This document shows, piece after piece, positions 13,252-20,761 of a stretch of DNA of 24,839 nucleotides. The notes beneath the pieces were generated by a model that had not been told where the DNA came from, did no database searches, and worked only from the letters and a program-made list of their open reading frames with translations. Position 1 is the first letter of the stretch. Every line of letters starts with the position of its first letter. The position numbers and the translations under genes are program-made. Source of the stretch: a virus; the IMG/VR virus record IMGVR_UViG_3300009376_000075, positions 1-24,839 of that record; one strand, given 5' to 3'.

Positions 13252-13914
13252 ATGAGCGAACCAAAAACATACACAGAAGAAGAATTCAACGAACTTCAAA
13301 CCAAAGCAGACGAATCTAAAACAAAGTTAGATGAGTTTCGCACCAACAATGTTAAACTAATGAAAGACATGGATGCCTTAAATGCAAAGTTTGAGGGTAT
13401 AGACTTAGATGTTTATAATGACATGGTTGAGAAACAGCAAAAGTTAAACGATAAAAAGCTAATAGATGAAGGAAAAATAGATGAGTTACTTGAAGAGAAA
13501 ACTAGAGCAATGCGTGATGTGCATAACAAAGAAATTGAGAAATCTGAAAAAGTGAATCAAACTTTGCAGACACAGTTAGCCTCTTTGGTTATAGATAACG
13601 CTGTTAGGGATACAGCAGTTAAAGCTGGGATTGTTGAAACAGCTATGGATGATATTCTGTTAAGGTCGAAATCCGTGTTTTCATTGAAAGACGGAAAAGC
13701 CGTTCCAAGTGATGCCACAGGTAATGTTATATTCGGGCATGGCACTAGCGAACCAATGTCAGTTGAGGAATGGGTAAAGGGTCAGATGGAAATAGCACCT
13801 CATTTATTCAAGCCATCAAATGGTTCAGGTTCTCAACACAAATCCAATACAGCAGGTTCTAATTCGAGTAATATGTCGGCTCTTGAGAAGTTACAAACAG
13901 GCTTTGCCAAATAG
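13252..13914 (+). CDS. Head scaffolding protein
   Basis: 220 residues. Highly charged, coiled-coil helices over residues 8-115 (many Lys, Glu, Asp and Asn), then a compact segment (IVETAMDDILLRSKSVFSLKDGKAVP, in two parts) and a Ser/Gly/Asn-rich linker before a helical C-terminus (MSALEKLQTGFAK). This layout and the position immediately before the major capsid gene are those of phage scaffolds that guide capsid assembly and leave before packaging. A weak AGGGAA site precedes ATG 13252. The stop is followed in one base by the -35 box of the capsid promoter. Confidence 0.85.
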   Translation: MSEPKTYTEEEFNELQTKADESKTKLDEFRTNNVKLMKDMDALNAKFEGIDLDVYNDMVEKQQKLNDKKLIDEGKIDELLEEKTRAMRDVHNKEIEKSEKVNQTLQTQLASLVIDNAVRDTAVKAGIVETAMDDILLRSKSVFSLKDGKAVPSDATGNVIFGHGTSEPMSVEEWVKGQMEIAPHLFKPSNGSGSQHKSNTAGSNSSNMSALEKLQTGFAK

Positions 13915-13915
13915 T

Positions 13916-13946
13916 TTGACATTCATGCCGTAATTCGGTATATAAT
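13916..13946 (+). promoter_or_regulatory. Sigma70-type promoter of the major capsid gene
   Basis: TTGACA (13916-13921) is a perfect -35 box. The -10 can be TATATA (13939-13944) at 17 bases or TATAAT (13941-13946) at 19 bases. The -35 starts within a base of the scaffold stop. The promoter gives the capsid gene a separate, presumably abundant transcript. Confidence 0.8.
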
Positions 13947-13983
13947 ATAACAAACCTTCAGTGAAGCGTTTAACCCTACGTTC

Positions 13984-14042
13984 TGCCAGTGGTGAAACAG
14001 TAGTAGATTTATTTTTTAATCTGCCCCTGTTTTACTCGGGCA
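13984..14042 (+). promoter_or_regulatory. Folded 5' leader of the capsid mRNA
   Basis: GTGAAACAG (13992-14000) can pair with CTGTTTTAC (14027-14035) with one G-U, and TGCC (13984-13987) with GGCA (14039-14042) beyond a small internal loop; AGATT (14005-14009) and AATCT (14018-14022) form the apical hairpin. The ribosome site AGGAG (14049-14053) is left free just downstream. A short CTTC/GAAG hairpin lies close to the 5' end of the transcript. Likely roles are mRNA stability or keeping the ribosome site open. Confidence 0.5.
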
Positions 14043-14061
14043 AAATTTAGGAGAATGCAAT

Positions 14062-14982
14062 ATGGCATCTGTAACTCTAGCTGAATCAGCTAAACTCTCA
14101 CAGGATATGCTTGTCGCTGGCGTTATTGAAAACGTCATCACAGTAAATCCTTTCTATGATGTATTACCGTTTCAAAACATCGATGGTAATTCACTTGCTT
14201 ATAATCGTGAAAACGCTCTTGGCGCTTCAGAATGGACGGGCGTAGGCTCAACCATTTCTGCTGGTAAAGCCGCGGCAACTTTCTCACAAGTAACTACAAG
14301 CCTAACTACTCTAGTTGGCGATGCTGAAGTGAACGGCTTAATTCAAGCTACACGCTCAAACATCACTGACCAGAAGGCGGCTCAAGTTGCATCAAAAGCT
14401 AAGTCAATTGGTCGTGCTTATCAGGACAAAATGATTAACGGCACAGGTTCTTCAAATGAACTAGACGGCTTGTTAAATCTTGCTGTATCTGGACAGAAAG
14501 TAAGTGCTGGCACAAACGGTGCGGCTCTATCTTACGACTTACTAGACCAAACTATTGATTTAGTAACAGATAAAGACGGTCAGGTTGACTATATGTTAAT
14601 GAATGCTCGTACTATTCGCTCATACTACGCTTTGCTTCGCGCTCTAGGTGGTGCTGGTATCGGTGAAACAATGGAGCTTCCATCTGGCAAAACAGTTCCT
14701 ACTTACCGTGGTATTCCTATCTTCCGTAATGACTATGTACCAATTGACCAAACTCAAGGCACAGAAAGTGCGGCAACTTCGGTTATTGTAGGTACTTTGG
14801 ATGATGGCTCTATGTCACACGGTATTGCTGGTCTTACTGCTTCTGGTAATGCTGGTGTATCAGTTGAAGAGGTTGGTGCTAGTGAAACTAAAGACGAGTC
14901 TATTACTCGTGTTAAGTTCTACAATGGTTTAGCTAATTTCTCTGAAAAGGGATTGGCTGTACTACACGGTATCAATAACTAA
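14062..14982 (+). CDS. Major capsid protein (HK97 fold)
   Basis: 306 residues. The pattern is that of HK97-fold capsids without a protease-cleaved delta domain: short N-arm (VTLAESAKLSQDMLVAGVIE), E-loop region (GASEWTGVGSTISAGKAAATF), spine helix (QVASKAKSIGRAYQDKMING), P-domain and a C-terminal beta stretch (YNGLANFSEKGLAVL). FYDVLPFQNI and RGIPIFRNDYVP are typical of this family. The codon choice is more GC-rich and regular than in its neighbours, as expected of a very highly expressed gene. AGGAG at 14049-14053 serves ATG 14062. Own promoter and own terminator. Confidence 0.93.
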   Translation: MASVTLAESAKLSQDMLVAGVIENVITVNPFYDVLPFQNIDGNSLAYNRENALGASEWTGVGSTISAGKAAATFSQVTTSLTTLVGDAEVNGLIQATRSNITDQKAAQVASKAKSIGRAYQDKMINGTGSSNELDGLLNLAVSGQKVSAGTNGAALSYDLLDQTIDLVTDKDGQVDYMLMNARTIRSYYALLRALGGAGIGETMELPSGKTVPTYRGIPIFRNDYVPIDQTQGTESAATSVIVGTLDDGSMSHGIAGLTASGNAGVSVEEVGASETKDESITRVKFYNGLANFSEKGLAVLHGINN

Positions 14983-14996
14983 AAGGTCTGTCCTTC

Positions 14997-15022
14997 CCCC
15001 CTTCTTAATGGAGGGGGTTTTT
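14997..15022 (+). terminator. Intrinsic terminator after the capsid gene
   Basis: CCCCCTTC (14997-15004) pairs with GGAGGGGG (15010-15017; one G-U) over the loop TTAAT, followed by TTTTT (15018-15022). It ends the capsid transcript; the connector and tail genes need readthrough or another promoter, and I see none in the 20 bases that follow. Confidence 0.92.
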
Positions 15023-15035
15023 ATTAAGGTGAATT

Positions 15036-15539
15036 ATGGCATTAGATGCAACGGTAAATGGTAGTTCTGCGGACAGTTATGTTTCTGTGGCTGATGCTGA
15101 CGCATACCACGATAATCATCTTTATGCTTCCACTTGGACTAGCGCATCAACTGCTAACAAGGAGAAAGCCCTTAAAATGGCTACAAGAATCCTTGACGAA
15201 AAGATTGATTGGGTAGGTACTAAAGCAACAGAACAGCAAGCATTAGGATGGGGTAGGTATGATGTAACAGATGAAGGCTATACTGTATCTTCTACTATCA
15301 TTCCCCAACCAATAAAGAACGCTACGGCTGAATTCGCAAGGCACTTAATCGGTAGTGATTTAACAGGCAATGCGGATGGAAAGGGTTTATCTTCACTAGC
15401 TGTAGGAAGCGTATCTCTAACATTTGACAAGAACGATACGGCTGGCGTAATGCCCGATATTGTTCAAGAAATGCTTAGAGGCTGGGGAGAGATACACGCT
15501 AGAGCAAAGTTCGGCACTGTAGCTGTAGTGAGGTCTTAA
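15036..15539 (+). CDS. Head-tail connector protein (DnaT-like fold annotation family)
   Basis: 167 residues. The N-terminus SSADSYVSVADADAYHDNH and the following WTSASTANKEKALKMATRIL are characteristic of the helical connector proteins commonly annotated as DnaT-like, which in siphophages sit directly after the major capsid and form the adaptor ring on the portal. The C-terminal half (PQPIKNATAEFARHLIG, IVQEMLRGWG) is also helical. AAGGTG precedes ATG 15036. The gene abuts the next one exactly (stop 15537-15539, ATG 15540). Confidence 0.8.
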   Translation: MALDATVNGSSADSYVSVADADAYHDNHLYASTWTSASTANKEKALKMATRILDEKIDWVGTKATEQQALGWGRYDVTDEGYTVSSTIIPQPIKNATAEFARHLIGSDLTGNADGKGLSSLAVGSVSLTFDKNDTAGVMPDIVQEMLRGWGEIHARAKFGTVAVVRS

Positions 15540-15914
15540 ATGAGCTTACGAGATTCAATAGCAAGGTCGGTTGAGTCGGCTTTCGTCACTGTAGGCGATA
15601 TAGCTGAAGAGATTACTTATAACTCAAGAACAGATGGTACATACAATGTAACAACTGGCGCAAGTTCTCACACTACAACTGTATATACCTTTCAAGCTAT
15701 TGTTTCTGCCTTTGGAAGCGCTCGTGTTGATAGAAACGAGATTATGGATGGCATCACTGCTGATTTATCCATATTATTTTCCAGTAATGATTTAGCTGTT
15801 ACACCAGACACCAATGACACAATAACCAGAGATTCGCAAACGTACAAGGTTAATCAAATCATTCAAGACCCTGCTGGTGCGACTTACAGGCTTATCGTTG
15901 GGAGAATAGGATGA
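15540..15914 (+). CDS. Head closure / head-tail joining protein
   Basis: 124 residues, mostly beta in appearance (ITYNSRTDGTYNVTTG, VYTFQAIVSAFG, ADLSILFSSNDL, QTYKVNQIIQD, TYRLIVGRIG), with the short N-terminal helix typical of head-closure proteins (HK97 gp7-like or SPP1 gp16-like). Position second after the capsid fits. No single diagnostic motif, so the name rests on size, composition and order. Stop overlaps the next ATG by four bases. Confidence 0.7.
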   Translation: MSLRDSIARSVESAFVTVGDIAEEITYNSRTDGTYNVTTGASSHTTTVYTFQAIVSAFGSARVDRNEIMDGITADLSILFSSNDLAVTPDTNDTITRDSQTYKVNQIIQDPAGATYRLIVGRIG

Positions 15915-16285
15915 GTGTGAAAATGAATGCAAGTTCTTTTGAGGCTGATTTGAATAAATTTGCCATAAGAACAGAGTTAGAATTAGATACGGTAGTTAGA
16001 AAAATAGCCTTATCTTTATATGATGGCATTACCAATAAAACACCTGTTGATACTGGACGGGCAAAGGGAAACTGGAATTTATCTGTCGATAGTATGGATA
16101 CCTCAGTTAACCCTAAAGCTAGAGGAAAGAAGAGAGTGTCATTAAAGAAAGGAGATGGTAATAATGTTATTTACATATCCAACTCATTGCCGTATATAGG
16201 TGTACTTGAAGATGGTCATAGCAAACAAGCACCACATGGAATGGTTGCTTTAACACTAGCTGAAGTGAGAGCGAGTTTATTATGA
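15911..16285 (+). CDS. HK97 gp10-like neck / tail completion protein
   Basis: 124 residues. The central KTPVDTGRAKGNWNLSV motif followed by VIYISNSLPYIGVLEDGHSK and a closing helix (HGMVALTLAEVRASLL) is the classical pattern of the HK97 gp10 family, which links the head connector to the tail. The start is an ATGA overlap with the preceding gene; GGGAG lies upstream at 15900-15904. Confidence 0.88.
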   Translation: MSVKMNASSFEADLNKFAIRTELELDTVVRKIALSLYDGITNKTPVDTGRAKGNWNLSVDSMDTSVNPKARGKKRVSLKKGDGNNVIYISNSLPYIGVLEDGHSKQAPHGMVALTLAEVRASLL

Positions 16286-16662
16286 GTTTTGCTAGTGAAA
16301 GAACGAATTTAGAAACTAGGTTCAATACTAATTGGACTACTACCCCGATAGCTTGGGGAAATGCTGATTTCAACCCACCAAGCAATTCAGAGTGGGTACG
16401 GTTTAATATTATTAATGGTTCTAGTGGTTATAGAGCGATTAATAATTTAAAGCGACATAACGGTTTGATAACGGTACAAATTTTTGCACCTATCAACTCT
16501 GGAACTCACACAATCAGAGGGTATGCTGATACAATATCAGCTATTTTTGATGGCGAGAGTTTCAATGATGTGGTCTGCGATGTGGCAAGCATAGCGACCA
16601 TTGGTACTGATTCCGCTTGGCATCAGATAAATGTAACAATTCCTTACTGGAGGGATGCATGA
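16282..16662 (+). CDS. Tail terminator protein (DUF4128-like)
   Basis: 126 residues. Pattern FASERTNLETRFNTNWTTTP, then WVRFNII, then LITVQIFAPINSGT, IFDGESFNDVVCDVASIA and a final strand before PYWRDA, matches the small tail terminator proteins that cap the tail tube after it reaches full length and join it to the neck (lambda gpU-like role). It follows the gp10-like gene and precedes the tube gene in the usual order. ATGA overlaps on both sides. Confidence 0.78.
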   Translation: MSFASERTNLETRFNTNWTTTPIAWGNADFNPPSNSEWVRFNIINGSSGYRAINNLKRHNGLITVQIFAPINSGTHTIRGYADTISAIFDGESFNDVVCDVASIATIGTDSAWHQINVTIPYWRDA

Positions 16663-16811
16663 AAAACGTAATTTTATATCCGCCTAACGGTGGCGAAGGT
16701 GTAATTCCTCACCCTTCTAAAATTGAGGAAATGAAGAACGCTGGATGGACAGAAAAAGCCAAGCCAGTAAATAAATCTAAGTCAAAGGAGCAATCAGATG
16801 GCAAATCATAA
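16659..16811 (+). CDS. Small hypothetical protein between tail terminator and tail tube, 50 aa
   Basis: ATG 16659 overlaps the previous stop and has GGAGGG at 16649-16654; a version from 16617 would lie inside the terminator gene. The product begins MKNVILYPPNGGEGVIPHPS, has EEMKNAGWTEK in the middle and a Lys/Ser-rich tail that overlaps the start of the tube gene. The KIEEMKNAGWTE segment recalls short 'AGW' proteins found next to tail tube genes. Role unknown. Confidence 0.7.
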   Translation: MKNVILYPPNGGEGVIPHPSKIEEMKNAGWTEKAKPVNKSKSKEQSDGKS

Positions 16812-17187
16812 AGGAAGCGAGGGTGTCGCTAAAGTCGGCACAAATACAATTGCAGAGGTGAAAGATTGGAGTTTAAGCGAAACTGCTGAAACTATCGATG
16901 ATACAACTCTTGGCGATACTGCTAGAACAAAGAAATCAAGTTTAACAACAGCAAGTGGTTCATTGACTGCTTTCTGGGATGAAACTGATACATCAGGACA
17001 AGGTGCAATGACTGTAGGTGCAGAAGTAACACTTAACCTGTATCCAGAAGGTGCAACTTCTGGAGATACATACGCCACTTTATCAGCAGTTGTTACTGAA
17101 AAAGGTGTATCAACATCATTGGATGGCATGGTAGAAACAAGTGTTAGTTTTGAGGCTAACGGTGCTGTTACTTGGGGTACTGTGTAA
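16798..17187 (+). CDS. Major tail tube protein
   Basis: 129 residues, beta-rich, with motifs of the lambda gpV/HK97-type tube family: KVGTNTIAEVKDWSLSETAE, TIDDTTLGDTARTKKSSL, then ASGSLTAFWDETDTSGQGAM and a final strand FEANGAVTWGTV. It forms the hexameric rings stacked around the tape measure. AAAGGAG at 16786-16792 serves ATG 16798. The size is at the small end for the family, with no extra Ig domain. Confidence 0.88.
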   Translation: MANHKGSEGVAKVGTNTIAEVKDWSLSETAETIDDTTLGDTARTKKSSLTTASGSLTAFWDETDTSGQGAMTVGAEVTLNLYPEGATSGDTYATLSAVVTEKGVSTSLDGMVETSVSFEANGAVTWGTV

Positions 17188-17508
17188 GTGAGCATACTGG
17201 ATAAAGCCAAAGCGCACTTCGATAAAATTGACACAAAAACAATTGAAGTGCCAGAGTGGGATACGGTTATATATGCCACGCCTTTTACTATGGGTGAAAA
17301 GAAATCACTTTGGAAGTTTGCTAAAGAGGATGACTTTGAATTCATGGTAAGAACATTGATTTTAAAAGCACTTGATAAAGACGGTAATAAACTGTTTGAT
17401 ATATCTAACAAAGTTGAGTTGATGAACAAGGTATCACCAGACGTGATTACGCGTGTGGTGGGCGAAATATCCATAACCCAAACCATTGATGAAATGGAGG
17501 GAAACTAA
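17188..17508 (+). CDS. Tail assembly chaperone G
   Basis: Starts with GTG 17188 directly after the tube stop; 106 residues. Contents: a helical N-terminus, EVPEWDTVIYATPFTMGEKK, and KFAKEDDFEFMVRTLILKAL followed by LFDISNKVELMNKVSPDVI, as in the G-type chaperones of siphophages that coat the tape measure before tube assembly. The end (EMEGN then TAA) sits on the slippery site that produces the longer GT form. Confidence 0.85.
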   Translation: MSILDKAKAHFDKIDTKTIEVPEWDTVIYATPFTMGEKKSLWKFAKEDDFEFMVRTLILKALDKDGNKLFDISNKVELMNKVSPDVITRVVGEISITQTIDEMEGN

Positions 17509-17648
17509 CAAGCGATTCCGAGTTATATACTAAGTACGCACTTGCGAATCGCTTACACAAAACTGTGTATGAGATAGATTTAATGACAGTTGAGGAGTTT
17601 TACGGGTGGATTGCGTATTTCAAATTAGAGGAAGAAAATGCCAAATAA
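17188..17648 (+). CDS. Tail assembly chaperone GT, made by -1 frameshift
   Basis: After codon AAC (17503-17505) a -1 slip on GGGAAAC (17499-17505) leads into a frame that runs from CTA 17505 to TAA 17646-17648. The extension has 47 residues, containing YTKYALANRLHKTVYEIDLM and VEEFYGWIAYFKLEEENAK, the typical T-domain (ALANRL, MTVEEFxGWxAYF) that contacts the tube protein. The fusion is 153 residues. In the -1 frame a TGA at 17490-17492 confines the slip to the last 15 bases of G. The T end overlaps the tape measure start (17638). Confidence 0.9.
17499..17554 (+). promoter_or_regulatory. Programmed -1 frameshift signal: GGGAAAC plus stem-loop
   Basis: GGGAAAC (17499-17505) reads G-GGA-AAC in the G frame and is followed at once by TAA. 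Four bases later AAGCGATTC (17510-17518) pairs perfectly with GAATCGCTT (17546-17554). The loop has an AAGT/ACTT mini-hairpin (17532-17535 with 17540-17543). Slippery heptamer, spacer and stem are as expected of a stimulated frameshift; the lambda G-T site is GGGAAAG. Confidence 0.88.
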
Positions 17649-19647
17649 TGTAGCAACTCTTGCAGTAAAGGTTGACCCAAAGGGTGCTGTATTTGGTGCA
17701 AACAAATCTAAAAAAGCCATCAAGGGTATTGGTCGTACCGCTAGGCGTGTCAAAGAACAGGTGTTTTCACTTCAAGGCGCGCTTGTCGGATTGGGTGCTG
17801 GTGCTGTATTGCGCTCTGCTCTCAAATATACTGCAACAGTTGAAAACTTAGGTGTCCGCCTTAAATTTATAACAGGAAACGCAGAAGATGCAAGCCAAGC
17901 ATTTGATACCATGCTTGAATTTGCGGCTGAAGCCCCTTTCACACTTCAAGAAATACAAAATGCCTCGCCATCATTATTAACGGTTGCTGATAATGTAGAC
18001 GAGTTAGGTGATTTGTTGAAAATGACAGGCGATATCGCGGCTGTTTCTGGCTTGTCATTTGAGGAAGTTGGTCAACAACTACAAAGGTCATTCTCTGGCG
18101 GTATAGCCGCGGCTGATTTATTCCGTGATACGGGTGTAAAAGCAATGCTTGGATTCCAAACAGGCGTTCAATACACAGCAGAGCAAACCAAAAAACACAT
18201 GGTTGATATGTGGAAAGAAGGCACATTTACTATGGTTGGCGCAACAAAGGAATTGGCTAAAACATTCGATGGTCAAGTATCAATGATGAAAGATGCTTGG
18301 GATGCTTTAAGTCTTGCCTTTATGAAAGAGGGCATATTTGACGAAACAAAAGGTTCTGTCCAAGATATAACCGATTGGTTGAAAAGTCCAGAGGTAATAC
18401 AAGGTGCTAAAGATTTAGGTGGTTTTATAGCTGACATCGCTGTTGCTGTAAAGAACACCATCGCTAACTACATGGCTTTGCCAGAGTGGGTTAGAAACAC
18501 TGGACTTATACTTGCTTTATTCGGTGGCGCGAAATTAAGAATTGCTATAACTGGGCTGGCTTTATTGGCTGGCAATATTAATAAGTTTACAGATTCTTTC
18601 GAACAAATGCCAGATGCTCAAGGAGATGTAAAAGCATACCAGCTTATTGTACAGGAACTGGCAAAATTAAGAGAACTAGAAAAGCAATTAACAAATGAAA
18701 GAGATAAAGCCTCAAAGCGTTCAATATTCGGTGGCGCGTTGAGTAGAGAAGCTCAACATTTACAAACCCTTCGTAGTGCTATTTTATCCCTTGAACGCGA
18801 CTTAGCAAAAATAACGGCTTCTATGAAGTCCAGAACCGCCTCCCCTCATGAAGGTCTGCCTGATTTAACATCTCTTGAATCCGCAAAGAAAGCGACTGAA
18901 GAAATAAAAAAATCCTATAATGACTTAAATACAACGCTCAGTGCTACCATTAATATCTACGAAAATATGAGTAACCATATGGTCAGAAATCAAGCTGAAT
19001 GGGAAGGGGCAATTAAAGTCCATAGAGACTTAAATACAACACTTAGTTCCACTATTGATATCTATGAAAATATAGGTGACCACATGGACAGAAATCAAGC
19101 CGAATGGAAAGAAACGGCGGATGCAATCAAAGAAGCCAAGTTAGACGGTATAGTTGCTGACATTGCTAGAAGTATGGAAGATAGTATTACTAATGCGGTA
19201 ATGAATATCGGACAAGGTGTTTCTAATATGAAAGATTTTTTCAAGTCTATGGTCAATATCATTCTGGAACAGTTTGTTAGAATCAAGATTGCACAACCTG
19301 CTGTGGATTGGTTAACTGGCGGTACGGGTGGCGGTACTGGTGGCGGTGGTATAATAAGCGATATTATTAAAGGTATATTCTCAGGAGATGGGGGTGGGTA
19401 CACAGGTTCAGGCGGAAGAGTTGGCGGTATTGATGGCAAGGGTGGATTTCCAGCCATACTTCACCCACAAGAAACAATTATAGACCACACCAAGAAGCAA
19501 GACGTTTCGCGGTCTGTCAATGTCAGTTTTAATATCACAGCAAACGATACTGAAGGATTTGATGATTTATTAGAGTCAAGACGAGGAATGATTGTTGGTC
19601 TTATTAATCAAGCAATGAATGACAAAGGCACTATGGGAGTCGCATAA
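17638..19647 (+). CDS. Tape measure protein
   Basis: 669 residues. N-terminal VATLAVKVDPKGAVFG and GANKSKKAIKGIGRTARRVKEQ, a hydrophobic, Gly-rich patch (GALVGLGAGAVL, about 47-58) and LRSALKYTATVENLGVRLKF with AEAPFTLQEIQNASPSL are the standard start of siphophage tape measures. A membrane-like segment lies at about 285-310. Two 35-residue repeats occupy 429-498. A Gly-rich linker (about 560-600) precedes a C-terminal LHPQETIIDHTKK block. By the usual 1.5 Angstrom per residue, the tail tube would be near 100 nm. It starts inside the T frame. Confidence 0.92.
   Translation: MPNNVATLAVKVDPKGAVFGANKSKKAIKGIGRTARRVKEQVFSLQGALVGLGAGAVLRSALKYTATVENLGVRLKFITGNAEDASQAFDTMLEFAAEAPFTLQEIQNASPSLLTVADNVDELGDLLKMTGDIAAVSGLSFEEVGQQLQRSFSGGIAAADLFRDTGVKAMLGFQTGVQYTAEQTKKHMVDMWKEGTFTMVGATKELAKTFDGQVSMMKDAWDALSLAFMKEGIFDETKGSVQDITDWLKSPEVIQGAKDLGGFIADIAVAVKNTIANYMALPEWVRNTGLILALFGGAKLRIAITGLALLAGNINKFTDSFEQMPDAQGDVKAYQLIVQELAKLRELEKQLTNERDKASKRSIFGGALSREAQHLQTLRSAILSLERDLAKITASMKSRTASPHEGLPDLTSLESAKKATEEIKKSYNDLNTTLSATINIYENMSNHMVRNQAEWEGAIKVHRDLNTTLSSTIDIYENIGDHMDRNQAEWKETADAIKEAKLDGIVADIARSMEDSITNAVMNIGQGVSNMKDFFKSMVNIILEQFVRIKIAQPAVDWLTGGTGGGTGGGGIISDIIKGIFSGDGGGYTGSGGRVGGIDGKGGFPAILHPQETIIDHTKKQDVSRSVNVSFNITANDTEGFDDLLESRRGMIVGLINQAMNDKGTMGVA
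18922..19131 (+). repeat. Tandem 35-residue repeat in the tape measure gene
   Basis: Two adjoining 105-base units (18922-19026 and 19027-19131) encode DLNTTLSATINIYEN and DLNTTLSSTIDIYEN, each followed by a block with HMxRNQAEW. 21 of 35 residues are identical. An in-frame duplication of one helical period in a length-setting protein. Confidence 0.9.
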
Positions 19648-20210
19648 TGAGTTTACCTACTTCACCAGTTTTTCAGTCCGCGAATATAAAGAGCGTAGAC
19701 CCAACATTGTTTAGCGAGTCAGTTAGTGGCAGAACACAAGCGAGAAAGGTGTCTGGGCAAAGATGGGAAGTTACGGCAACTTATCCACCTATGACTAAAG
19801 CGGATTTCATGCCTGTATATTCTTACGTTGTCAGTAAGCGAGGAACTCTAAGCACCTTTACTATGAGAATTCCCGTCTTAGAGGACAGTAGAGGTACGGC
19901 ATCTGGTACTTTTTTAGCAAATGGTGCGGTTGTTGCTGGGCAAACAGTAATAGCCATTGATGGTGGCACTGGCGATTTAGCGAGTGGTGACTTTGTTAAG
20001 TTTGGACACGACAAGGTGTATATGGTTGTATCTCATACTGCTGGTAATTTGACTGTTTCGCCAGCATTGGTTACTGCGGTTGCAGATAATGAAGCACTTG
20101 TTTACAATGATGTGCCAATAACAGTTAGGCTAAAGAATGACGTACAAGCATTCGCATTTAACAATGACGGGTTATTCAGATATGAATTAGACTTCATCGA
20201 GGCACTATGA
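19647..20210 (+). CDS. Distal tail / tail-tip protein
   Basis: 187 residues, beta-rich and free of Cys. It begins MSLPTSPVFQSANIKSVDPTLFSESVSGR, followed by RKVSGQRWEVTATYPPMTKAD and TMRIPVLEDSRGTASGT. A protein at this place after the tape measure with the RWE(V/F)xxxYPPM pattern is typical of the distal-tail (lambda gpM/Dit-like) ring at which the tube starts. The middle segment (GTFLANGAVVAGQTVIAIDGG in two parts) may be an inserted domain. Start overlaps the previous stop (TAATG). Confidence 0.72.
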   Translation: MSLPTSPVFQSANIKSVDPTLFSESVSGRTQARKVSGQRWEVTATYPPMTKADFMPVYSYVVSKRGTLSTFTMRIPVLEDSRGTASGTFLANGAVVAGQTVIAIDGGTGDLASGDFVKFGHDKVYMVVSHTAGNLTVSPALVTAVADNEALVYNDVPITVRLKNDVQAFAFNNDGLFRYELDFIEAL

Positions 20211-20761
20211 GTCGTGTAATCTCATCTGGCGTAATCACTGAAATCGCCACGAATGATTTCAGGATGTGTCACTTGTTGGAGATTAATTTAGCAACCCCGA
20301 TTTATTACACAGACTCGCCTCAAGACATAGTTTATGACTCAAACACGTTTCTTGCTAGTGGGCATATTTTACAAATAGAAGCCATTCAAGAAGCATCAGA
20401 TATCAGAGTTGGCTCTTCTAAGATTAAATTAAGCGGTGTAGAGCAAACATTTGTAAATCTAATGCTTGCAGGAGGTTATTCAGGTAGACAGGTACGAATT
20501 CTAAGAGCATTCTTAAACGACACCAACCAGATAATAGGTGACCCATTCTTACTATATGATGGGCGAATTGAAGGTCATCAGATTAAAGACAGTAATACCA
20601 CCTCTGAAGTCATATTATCCATCTCTTCTCATTGGTCTGATTTTGAGAAGAAGTCAGGAAGGAAAACAAACAGCAATTCACAAGCACTTTATTTTTCAAC
20701 TGATAAGGGATTTGATTTTTCAGCACTTGTAAATAAAGATATTAAGTGGGGTAGACCGTAA
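20207..20761 (+). CDS. Tail-tip hub protein (DUF2163-like / lambda gpL position)
   Basis: 184 residues. Pattern CHLLEINLATPIYYTDSPQDI, then TFLASGHILQIEAIQEASDI, SSKIKLSGVEQTFVNLMLAG, RQVRILRAFLND and a final block ending in DKGFDFSALVNKDIKWGRP. This LE(I/L)NL.TPIYYTD start and the KLSGV and DGRI segments are typical of small tail-tip hub proteins (DUF2163-like) that bind the J-type protein. No Cys cluster such as that of lambda gpL is present. Overlaps both neighbours (4 bases and 1 base). Confidence 0.72.
   Translation: MSRVISSGVITEIATNDFRMCHLLEINLATPIYYTDSPQDIVYDSNTFLASGHILQIEAIQEASDIRVGSSKIKLSGVEQTFVNLMLAGGYSGRQVRILRAFLNDTNQIIGDPFLLYDGRIEGHQIKDSNTTSEVILSISSHWSDFEKKSGRKTNSNSQALYFSTDKGFDFSALVNKDIKWGRP

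Noticed and set aside
16806-17486. Long reverse-strand open frame of 226 codons
   Set aside because: It lies opposite the tail tube and chaperone genes, has low-complexity Ser/Val/Thr-rich sequence and no ribosome site; it is a shadow of the forward codons.
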